Of a DNA stretch of 64,000 nt, positions 37,901 to 49,900 are shown one piece after another. The translations under genes and the position numbers were made by a program. The stretch is from Gnetum montanum. Its lineage: Eukaryota; Streptophyta; Gnetopsida; Gnetales; Gnetaceae. The stretch is from contig MNCI01009276.1 of the NCBI GenBank assembly GCA_015680685.1, positions 207,700 to 271,699 of the forward strand, given 5' to 3'. The notes below the pieces were generated by a model. It searched no databases, was not told the DNA's origin, and was given only the letters and a program-made list of their open reading frames with translations. Position 1 is the stretch's first letter. Every line of letters starts with the position of its first letter.

Positions 37901-40900
37901 TCTATTGATTGAAACATGGAGATGAATTAATCTTCAAAAAGAACAACACATCTANCACATTCTTCACATGGTTACCAACAATGGCATACAAAATCAGCCA
38001 ACACAACGGCTTGCAACATAATTGCCAAACACAATGGCATAAAAAATCAGCCAACACAATGGCTTGCAACATAATTACCAAACACAATGGCATACAATCA
38101 GCATACATAATGGTATACAGTCAATCCTGATGTTTGAATGAATGAATTATAGAAATGGAAATGAAAATGCTTAATTGCATCCTTGTGAGAACACAAAGGG
38201 TCTGTAGGACACATTTTTTTATTAGAAGGTTTTGATATAGTCATGATGGGTCTTGAACACCTCATCAAGAAAATGACCCAAAATTGAAACCTCCAGCTCA
38301 ATCAAATGGGGCCAAGTTATTGCTTGAATACTATAGTTAAGTATAAGAGCATTAAATACAGAATGATTCAGAAAAATATGTTAAAAATATGTTCATTTTA
38401 AACTCCTGCATATATACAAAATTTGTAGATGTGTTGTTCTTTTTGAAGATTAATTCATCTCCATGTTTCAATCAATAGATAGTGAAATCTCACACAAAGT
38501 ATGTGTGATTGCCACCTTTGTTTGGAAATAAAAACAAATAAATAAGTAGGTATTTTCATTAAGGATCCTCCTTGGATTTGCTACAAATAAACTTGTTTTT
38601 TTCCACATGGTTGTTCCCACTTGTGCTTCAATGCCCTCTGTCTAAGCCTTGTTTTTGAATCCTTAAAGCTTAAATTTAAATCTTGATCTTTTCTTCAAGC
38701 TTTTGCGTTCTGTCCACAAGAATCTTGAGTGCATCCCTCAACTCTTCCATGTCCTTGGATAAGCCTTAGATTGATTTTTTCAATTGCAAAAGAATTAAGA
38801 GTACCCCCAACCAAAATTTGAGTACCCAATTAGATTCAACAAGAGATATGAAACCCAAAATAGGATTCACACAATTCCTGCAAACCCTAGCTAAATAAGG
38901 TTAATGGGTATCCTAAACAACAAGAATTTCCANAATTTACCTTGCTGTGCATATGGAACCACGCAGCAACGAGTCATAGTTGCAATTTTGTATCAACCAC
39001 AAGGCAACCACAAGTCCATTCACATACAAGTTAACCACAAGTCATGGTGTCCTTACCACACTGTAACCATAGGTCATGGTCTGTGAAAAGTTCTAGAATC
39101 AAAGATACCATGAGTTGTGGTGAACTTGTGATCTGAAAACCTACAATACCACAACTTGACCATGGGTCATAGTCAAAAAAAGAGTCACGAAAATCTTGAG
39201 ATTCTGAAGTCAAATTTGAATGAAACATGGTTCATTGGTGTCACCTTGAGCTGTTGAACAATCTAAAATATTGAATTGAACTGACTGAATTGAATTTCAT
39301 AAGGAAATTAATGGATCCACTTTAATAACTATTGAACTTCCCCAGTTATGGTTGGACCAAATCTATAATAAAATTCATGAAAGTACTTTGATGGAAAAGT
39401 TGATGATGATGAATTGCTGATGGAGTTGTTGATAGCTATTAATGGAGATGTTGGAAATTGTTGTTAATTGTTGGATGAAAAAAATAATGGATGAATGAAA
39501 TATTGAAAACTGAAAATTGATGAGATGAAGATATGATGGAGAGTGGAATGTAGAATGTGGAAAAAATTCGTAACTCAACTTTTATATTGCTTCAAACATT
39601 CTTACAATCATATTTTCCCACATATTTATAGCCAAGTGATGGGGCCATAATGGTATATGATGGGACAAAGCTATTTATATGAAAATTGGGCTAGAAAATG
39701 AAGGGCCGTGAGAGATTGAGACCATTATATGGTTACATCTGCCCATCAATCTTTTAATAAAAGCAAATAAATTGGAATTTCCTATATTGTCATACATGAC
39801 ATAATAATTCAAATAGAGTACAAGCCTAACCGTGGTGGCAATGCTAGATTGCCTTTAAGGGATAAATGTCGAAGAAAGATAACCCTAAGGAACCCTCAGA
39901 GTATGACCCATATACACTATTTATAAATTAATAAGGTTTCATTTTCATGTCCTTCTATATTTTTCCTTGTCACATTCATTACGCGTAATGTTGAATACTA
40001 TGTATATTTGACGTTTGCCCTAGCATCTGGGAACAAAATATCATACATTTGATCTTGCTTCACTCTCCCTCCCCAAGTTTCCTTTCTCTTGTCTCATCAA
40101 AAATGCACCCTCACTCTCCTTTTATAGCTTTTTGATGACCATTTAGCCCCCTTGGTGATTGTTTGACTTTCTTTGGCGCCCGAATTCAAATTCCTAAGAC
40201 ATCCTATACAAAGTGAGGCAACCCACCAAAAGTAAATCATGTTACAGCCAAAACTTTTCACTAGAGACAAGACATCTCAACAATGAAGACTTTGATCCCA
40301 ATCAAGACGTGTCCTAAAAGCCAAGATGTCTTACCATCATAGTTAAGACATCTCACTAATCCAAGACATTTTTCTAGTCAACTAAGCATCCCTTGTCAAG
40401 ACATCTCTAGGCTCCAAGATGTTCCAATAGCAACCCACACTAAGCCATCAAGCCACATCCACCACTCGATCATCTAACCTTCCTTGACTCTAGGCAGTCG
40501 AAAAACTTTAAAACATTTGACACACACATGAAGAAAAGTACATCGAGGATGAGGTGATGTCCTCATCACCTTAACTTAGAGTGCCAGATCTCTTTGGAAA
40601 GTATTATATCCAAAAATAAGTCATTTATAACAATGTTTAATAGTTGTTTCTTAACTTTGAATTGATTGAAACTTTGGAATTGCTTGGTCAGTGTTGAACG
40701 CTAAAATCATTTCTTGTAAACGTTAAAGTTTAATTCCTAATATATGCCAAAAACAAAATACAAAACCATGATCCAAATTATAAACAACAAATACATGCAG
40801 ATGGTACGAATATAAAAATTAATAGAGTGAACAGGTAAGTGGGGTATGTAGAATGTACCTCAAAAATACATAGCCTGTTGTTTCTTGAGCTGATCTCCGA

Positions 40901-43900
40901 GCTTGTGCAGTAATAAAACCTGCAGATTTGCAATGAATGTGACAGTGTTCAAACAATGCTGTAGCATTGCCAAAAATAAAATCAACACTGCCTTCGATAT
41001 AACAATCTCTCAAGTAATGCTTGCCAAAATGGAGATAAGCAGTATCCTATAACAAAAGAACAAAATAGTTAACCAGGATAAATAAAATTCAAATGTACAA
41101 ATAAATTACACAACCTTTAGAATAAGGATACCTGCCATCCCAAAAATCTGCAACCATAGAATGCACACCTTTCAGCTGTTACTCGAATAGCTACAGCTTG
41201 ACCAGAACCCTAAATGGCCCAATAAAAAAGACATCAGATTTACAATATATTTCCTTTTAAATAATTGAAGATTCCCAGGTATATAATTTCTATTAATTTT
41301 GGCAAAGATGATAGTGCTTGTGTGCATGTTTCCTTTAGAAAAATTTTATGTTAAACTAGCAAGAATGTTCCAAGTACAAGAAAGAAAATAGAGTATATCA
41401 CATATTGCTAAAAAGTTAACAAAGAATCTGTAACTGTGAATGATTACCTCAAAATCATTGTAAGATCATTCAAAAGATATAACTCCACATATGCAATAAA
41501 TGATAACTAGAAGCACCATATCACATTGTAAAATCACAGTTGGAGAGTTTCATTGAGCTAAAGACACATGGTACTTTAAAACAAAATACAATCACACCTG
41601 CAACACATTATAATTGTAAGTACTATCTTTGCTAAGTTACTGGGTACTATTCTTAAATGGAGATTAGGCACTGAAGCAGAAATCCACAATATTAGGGGAA
41701 TTTGCCAAGTAGGTTTCAAACAGAATCATTCCACTATTGATGACTTCGTTACTCTTAAACATTGTATGGAAGTTGCAAACAAACCCATCAAAATGTTTTC
41801 ATTTGTTTTGTTAATTTTGTTAAACCATATGACCCAAAGATTTTTAGAAAGTTATAGGAGCACCTTAATCAATTAAGCATTCATGTAGAGTTACCAAAGC
41901 AACTCAAAAGGTATATGAGAAAATAATCATTAAGCTTAAGGATAATATCTTAAAAGATATATTTCAGTTTCAAAGTAAAAATAGAGTGAAGCAAGGCTAT
42001 CATTTATCTCCAACTCTTTTTGGCCTCTTTATTGATGAATTACAAAACTCGTTGTGCAAAGGTAATCATAAGCATGTTTTTTTTTTTTTGGGAAAAATTT
42101 TGAGTCATTAAATTAGCAAAAAACATATACAGTTTGGTATATACATCATGCCCCCGCAGGGCAAAGTCCAAGGGTATATATTAGCATTCCGTCTCCTCCA
42201 ACTGCTGCTAGAAGTCCTCCTTGTGTGCCATCCATCGGGCCTCCCATACTTCCTGCTCCTCCTCCCTTGCCCAATTCGCCACCTCCTTAGCAGCCTCAGC
42301 CAAAAAAGCCTCCATACGGGGAGACCTAGCAGCCTTAGTGGCCCTCGTTCCCCCCACCACTGGCTGACCCTCAACTTGATCCCCCGTTCCCACCCCTCCC
42401 CCCACACAATCCCTATGGGGGAGGAGTTTGTTCCTCCCTCAACAAAACCTAGTGGCTCAGTTCATCCTGCTCGGCTAACAACTCCAACCCAACCTCCAAG
42501 CCACCCTCATCTCCCTTTGAGTCCCTGGTCAAATCTACCACCTCCAGCAGTGCACATGTTGAGCGGCAACATCCATAGATCGCCTGCACATGCATACCTG
42601 AAGGCATCCAAGGAGCCCCCATCCGCGAAGCCCTCCAAAGCACCAAAATCAAACCCAAATGATGCCCCCGACATTGACACCTAAGTGTATCCAAGAAAAA
42701 AGACGGCAAATTAACCATGCATCCCATCCTCAAGCAATGCATAAAGGTGAAATGCAAACACAGAAGCTTCAACACATTATCAGACTTAACGAAGAACTGC
42801 TCAACCAGCTCTACTGCATCCTGCAATAGCTCAAGAAGTGTCGACTTAAGGACCTGGCTACTCCTAGTCTTGGGAACTAGCCCCAGAAAGAAAACCTCTA
42901 CATCTTGTAGGCCACACACCCTAGAAGGCACCACTTCACCCCCCACCGACACACACCAGCAACCCAACAATCAACTCCTCCATGAGCATAATCTAAACCC
43001 CCCTAAACCGAGTGATATCCCCCATCCAATTAGGGAAAAAGGCCTCATCGGCCAAGTTTGGCTCCCCTTGTAACAAGGGGAGCAGGTTGGCCTAACCAAC
43101 CCGACTCACCATGCCCCACAGCATCAAGTTGGCCCAGTAATTGTCACAAGGCAACTCAAAGGTAGGAGTCACCCCCATGATAGCCTATGCCTCTTTCCAC
43201 AACCAAATTCCTTCAGCAAAAATTTGCGCCACCAATGGCAACACCCATCCCCGAAAGATTCGATGATTCCTAGACTTCCAAAGGGTCCACAAGATTGATG
43301 CCACACAAGAGTCACCATCAAATTTTAATCCTTGCTGGAGATTCGCCACCCTGAATACCCTGCCCATAAACTGACATGCATAAATAAAGTGTTCCACTGA
43401 CTCCACAGTTGACATGCAAAGCAAACACGTGGCAAGCACGTTCACCCCCCATCACACTAAGACAACCCTCACTGGAATGGCCAAGAGGTAGAATCATAAG
43501 CATGTTATTAAAAGTAGGATCTTAAGCAATAAAGCTACTTTTATATGCAAATAATGCTGCATTAATTTCTACATCTAAGTCAAGTTTTAGAAAGTTTGTC
43601 TTTCATACGATTCAAAAGTCAATGTCGAGAAAACTAAAATAATGGTATAGGGTACAAAAAATGTAAATTACTGCTTTAGTTTTGGATCTGCTAATGTTGA
43701 AGTTATAGATTCCTTTAGGTACTTGGGCTTCCACTATGTACAATTATAGATAGGGTAAATGTATTAAGGATCAAATAGCAAAAGGAATTAAAGTTGTCTT
43801 TGCACCCTAAAACAAATGCAAAATATTTAGAATATCATCTTTGATAGTAAAAAAAAAACAAAATTTTCAACCATTATTTATTTTACTATGCTATATGGGT

Positions 43901-46900
43901 ATATAGTGTGGAAGCCAAGTCTTAGTGCAAAAAACCAGCAAGCTATTGAAAGGGTGCAAAAGATTTTTTATTAGATAAACTAAAGGTTTAAGGCTCAAAC
44001 ATCATATCCTATATTGCTTTTAAAGTGTAATATGCTTTCTCTAGAAGCTAAAACTCACTGCCAATTTATTGTGTATACTCAAAACTATGCAAAAGCAAAA
44101 CAACCCAAATTTTCTAAAGTATTCCTTAAAAGTACAAGAGAACAAAGCTAGTACTTTTAGGGAGTATCTCAGAGGAGATGCACACTAGTCTTAAACACAT
44201 CTAGAAGTTGGTTAAATAGCAAATATTGACAAAGTTATAGTTAAATGTAGAAGGAAAGAAAAAATTTTACTTGGCCATATTGAAGGCAATTCTTTAGATT
44301 TAGCTGTCCAGTATCTTAAAGCGCATATCTCAATTAAGGCTCACAATTTTATTTGCAAGCTTCATCTAAGTTCACATCATCTAAGGATAAAAAGTAAAAG
44401 ATGGTTTCAACTTCCAACGGAAGAGTGTACATGTAGGTTATGTGGCTTTGGAACCCTTGGAGATGAGCAACATGTTTTTCTTAACTGTCATATATGACTA
44501 AACATTTGATGCAAAATATAATATTTTTGCCAAAATTGTGTATAATTTAATTTTGTTGAATCCAATGGTGGTTAGCCACTTTGTTGAATCAATTTTTCAT
44601 TTTTATGACATGAATGTATTAGCTATCCAATAGATCCTTTGGGTCTACGGATGCAATAAAGCCTCTAGTTTCAATTTCAGATTTGTAAAATGACTTTATA
44701 GCATCACCTATATTTGGCTTCACCTCTTCAACAATCTCCCAATTGAAGTGAAATCACATTGTTGTAATTCCTTATAAGAGATGTGGGTTTCTGTCCTTTT
44801 CTATCATGTTTCTTCTAATCCAATATACCAATTTTTCTACAACTTTTACTTTAGGGAACATATCCACTACATTTTCCCTTGAAGATATTTTTGTATACTT
44901 CTAAACCACAAACCACCCCCCACCCCAAAACAAAAAAAGCAAACCAACAAGGGGGGTACGTTCCTCACAGTGCATGGGGAGGAGCATGGGGAGGATGACC
45001 TGGCTTTGGGGGGTGGGGGATGGGTCCCACCGCTAGGACCTTCGATGGCTAATGCAAGGGCACAAGGGTAGGCTGCATAGTGGGAGCAGTGGAAGGAAAA
45101 ATGGTGGCAGCAGGAGGAAGAGTTCTAGTGGGAACATGAGCAATGGGTGCAGCAATAGGCCAAGGCCATCAAGGAGGTGGTCAAAGGGGAGAGTATTCAT
45201 CGGGACCTAGCCAAGGCAACAACGTTGCAGGACCTAGAGGTGGAGGAGAGGGAGGCCAAGGTGCACCACGCATAGGAAGAGCAAGAGGCAACACAAATCC
45301 AAAAACAACTAGATAGGGCCCATGAGGATGGAGCATGGGCCTGGCTGCGCTAGGGCCATTGCGCATACGTTATTTTGGATATCAATTAGAACACACCTTG
45401 GTTGAACCTACAACGGCACATTCGTAGGTAGGGGAAGAAGCTGCACCCTAATGAAGAAGGGAATGTGAAGGTGTGTGCACAAAAGGCAGAAGCCTTCAAA
45501 AACTTTCAACAAGTTGCAACCTTCGTGGACACTGAATAGCACAATGCTGCTCTAGATGCCATTGATGGGTAGGAAAAGGCTATCTGTGCTTGTACTAGGT
45601 TGCCATACCATCTTTAAGCGGTAGGGGGGCAAGGGCCCATGGGGCAGAGTTTTTGTCTTTTCCTTCTTGAGAGATTTTTTGTGATTTTTCTCTCTAGTTG
45701 TCTAATTGACCAGGCTTATGGGTTTTGCCTAGTGCAATGTGGGGTGGGGGAGTGGGGGAGGGGGTTGGTTGGGGCCCCAGCTTGGGGATACTTTCTCTGT
45801 TGGCTGCGGGATCGAGGGTATGTCTGGGAAAGAGGGAGAGGCTCCTCCCCTCTTTTTTGGGGAAATTCTCTTGTACATTTTTGTAAATTTGTTCCAAATT
45901 AATATAACCCAAATTTCTCCAAAAAAAAAAAAAAACAAACAAACTATAGTAGCCATGCTACTTCCTTTCCTCTAACAATGACACAAAAGCCTGAAATTTC
46001 CTATACATGAGCCAAAGCTGAAAATCTATCATGTAATGTTATATTCCAATTCTTCCAACACATTGTTTGCATTGCAAATTTTCTAATACATAGGATACAA
46101 GTTTCTCTCATGAAATGAATAGTTTTGATATCCCTGCATTGAAATAAAAATCAAAGAAAGCAATTTGAGATTTCCAAATCAAAGATCAATGTTATCTAAC
46201 TTAACAAAACACTATATTCAGATTTTAATCCCAACCGATATTGATTTCCTGAAATGAAAAATGATTATAAAAATGATTATAAAAAGGAAATATCTACTGT
46301 AAAAATCTTATGTAAGATTTCTCTGATACAGTGCACATAACTGATCTTTTTTATTTACTGAACAACTTCTGATTTGCTTGGATAATAAAAGAAATATCAC
46401 AGTTCACTAGGTAATTACCCAGCAAAATGGTTAACCACAAGAAACATAAGAAACAATAATTTCAAATCTATTCAATGACATAATAACAACTTACTTTCTC
46501 TTTTATCATCATTCATAACACAAGATCATCTCAATACAAAGCAAATTTGAATTAGGCATCAAAGTGAAGATCATACTACATCACCACTAGAAATCCAAAT
46601 CCAAACGATCCTAAAATCAATAATGCAACCACACTTTCAGCTGGATTTAGTTCTTAAAAGGAAACATACAAAACTTCATTTGCTATCATACCAAGCTAAA
46701 CAAAGACTTAACCATTGCTGATATAATAATTTGCTATGCATTCAGTCATAAGGAAAATGGGACCATTCGTATCAACACGTTAGCTATTCCATCTTAATAG
46801 AAAAGATATACAAAATTTCTTAGATCATATTCATCTTGTTTCCAAGAATCTACAGCCAGTAAATCAACAATATCATATCACAAAAATTTGTTGCTAAAAG

Positions 46901-49900
46901 AAAATATTTAAATAATATTTTTGTTTATTAACCTGTCTTCTCAGTAAATTGTAGAAAGATATCTAAATCAGAACTACGAAAGTCTTAGTATAGGTTTAAA
47001 AATTCCACAAGTTGGTAAATCATAAAACAAAAAGTCCAAGATCAATTCCATGAAAGAAATTTAAGGCCAAACCTAAAAAATCATCAGAATACCAATACTA
47101 GAATTCACTTTCAAGATTTCCAAAATCAAAATGGGCCTTGAATGCTCTTGTTTCTGCTAGTGGTACCAATCCTCGTATCAAGGATCCTTGGCCACTGTTG
47201 ACAAATCTTTATGCCAAATTGCCCCAAATCTTTATGGATGTTCCCAAGTTCATCTAAAAACAACTCTCATCCAAGTTATTTAAGCCTAAGAGTGCAAGGA
47301 TGGGCAGAGAGATCCACAAAAATAAGGATTCAGTAATCCAAAATCTTAGAAATAAAAATCAGACTCAGTAAACATTCAAGATGGTGAAAGAATTCTAAAA
47401 ATAAAATCATCCTTCAACCACAAGTGAAATAAGGGAGGAACTGTGTGTCCACCTTGTTTAGTCTTTGAAACTTCTCTAAATGACCCTTTTTTCTAGTCAT
47501 CAAGTGCTATTTCTTCTTCTTCATTATTGTACTCATGCAATCTTTCTCTTTATCTATTGTTGTTAGTATTATTATTATTTTAGCTTACCTGTGTATTGCT
47601 GAAAATGTGCTTCTAGTGTTGTTGCTGCTGAAATCTTCCTTTCTCCTTCTCTCTTCTGCTCTCTCTCACTTTCCTTCCTCTCCCTTTTTTTCCCTCTGCC
47701 TAGCCTTTTTTATTCAACCCAGTTTCAGTTTCAATTTCAAATTTGGTTTCTTTAATGTAACTGAATGTTTATGGGAGTTGCCCTTTTTCATGGCTGTTGC
47801 ATTCTTTTGGAAAAAACATATCTAAATTCAGGTATTAGCCTCAAAGTTCCCTAAAGCCACCCTTAAAAAATGAAAAGAATATCCATTCCTTCCAACCAAG
47901 AGGACTTTGGTTCAATTCCTTCCAAGATGATAAAATATACATTTCTAATCTCTCTATTTTTAAAGAAAACTCACTGTAACCCTTATTCCACAAGAATTCT
48001 CTCATAAAATAAAGTCATGAATAGAATGGATGAGAGTTCCATGAGCAAGAAGAAAACATAAAATCAAAATATCATACCAAAGAAATACCTTCTCCAAATA
48101 TTCACTCTTGCAACTAGTATTGCATTGTCTTATGAGCATTGAAAGGTCATCATGCAACCTTTCTACAACTATTGAGAGAGGAGATTTTATTTTTGATTTG
48201 TCTCCAGAAAATCATTGAAGAAAGTGATGCAATTATCCCTGATTCATAGGTCAAGTTCCTCTCCTTTTTTTTTTTTTTTGTTGCTTTTTACACATTACAA
48301 AACCATAAATAGCAATCGATCATATCAGCTATCACCTTTTTCTTTTCTTTCCAAATATGATTGCTCAATACTTAGTATTTGCATAGGGACACCTAGAGAT
48401 AATGGATGCCAAACTTATATGAACATACAACAAGCATGTACATGAGATACCCACATTGCTATATATATATACAATTTACTAAGAAACATTCTAACTGGTT
48501 TAAGAAATCATTCTGATCCACATAGGTCATGCAACACATAAATAATCAAATCATAGTTACAATCTCACAAACAATGCAACATTCCTCTATTTCATTTTAT
48601 TAATAGATACTAAATCAGCCATCAAATGCTTAGGTCATGCATCCATAGCAGTACTCATTAACACATCATCAAAACTTAGATTTAATTTCAACAATGCATC
48701 ATAAGTTATTCAACCAATCACCAATATATCATTCAACCAATGCATACCAAAGGTGTCATTCAACATACAAGTCATCAACGTATTAACAATCCTCAAATCC
48801 ATCACAATTATACATTTATAGATAGATCAGCAATTCAGTATCAAATCATCAAGCTCATCAACAACAATTAAATCCATTAACACAAGCACATCAATAGCAC
48901 TTAAACCCATCAACACCAGCACATCAACAACACTTAATTCTATCACCATCATCAAATCATAGATAGATCCATAAATCAGCAACAAATCACACAAATCATA
49001 AGCATGAGCATATCAACAACACTCAAATCCATCACCATTATCAAATCATAGATACATTTACAAATCGGCCTCAAAACACATAAATCACAAGTGCATGGCT
49101 AACACCACTCAAGTCTATCATAATTATAAATTCATATATATAAACCCACAAATCAGAACCAAACCATATGCATAATCACAACAAAGTCTACTCACAATTT
49201 ATCTCACAAACATCAGAACATGAACTTAAAAAAAATGTGGGTTGTTACAAGGAGCCCCTTATCCCTTGTTGTTTAAAGTATCAGATCCTGAATACGAGGA
49301 CATCACCAACATATGGTGCCTAATGTATGACATGTTGATTACTCCACTCCCCGAGGCCAACTCCTATACTTTGGTTCATAGCTTCATATCCTTACATGCA
49401 GAACGTATCTAGTTGGCGAACACTCTGTATTCCAGGAAGGCAGGGTGGAAAAACAGAGATTCGCCATACCAATGGTGGTTTTGTTAATCATTGGCGGCTA
49501 GGTATTGGTGTGGCGGAGCCAAAGGAGATCAAAATGTTTGTTATCCGTTGAATTAATCGTAAGGAAAAGCATCTGAACAAGATTGTACCAGCAGTCTTAC
49601 TGTTTGACATGTACTCTTGGACTCAAAAAGTATTGCCATCATTTATATTGTTATTCATGTTTTCTATACGTTTGTTTTATTATTGCTTCGGTTTATGTCT
49701 GTGAGTAGCATAGAACGTATAGTTGTATCAAAGAAATTATGGCACACCTGAGGAGCGCTATTCTCAAAGGTAATGTTCTCAGCAATAAAATCCTCTCCTT
49801 CGACAATCAGAGTTCCGCAACCAAAAGTCCCGGTGCCGATGAGGGAAGCAGGCTGATGATGATCTATACAAGAAGCGGTGTTGTTCCATGTAAGAATTGT

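Larger units (their letters stand above)
29740..40858 (-). other. Intron 3 of the pectinesterase gene (11.1 kb)
   Basis: Filled with transposon-derived and repeated sequence: an N gap, a SINE-like tail, copy 1 of the 3.4-kb repeat, a tandem duplication with a tRNA-half insertion, an LTR with primer site, an inverted repeat bounded by Ns and a second, opposite LTR. No host exon other than the flanking pair was found. 38934-39640 holds loosely repeated ACCACAAGTCATGGT-like text of unknown origin. Confidence 0.8.
41210..49747 (-). other. Intron 1 of the pectinesterase gene (8.5 kb)
   Basis: Contains a plus-strand LINE interrupted by a minus-strand LINE, a poly(A)-ended GC-rich element, copy 2 of the 3.4-kb repeat and a small coding-like remnant next to exon 1. 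41210-41640 shows nothing recognisable. Confidence 0.8.

Noticed and set aside
42148-42684. 178-codon proline-rich plus-strand frame
   Set aside because: Complement of the LINE 3' region; the minus strand carries the zinc-binding domain and poly(A).
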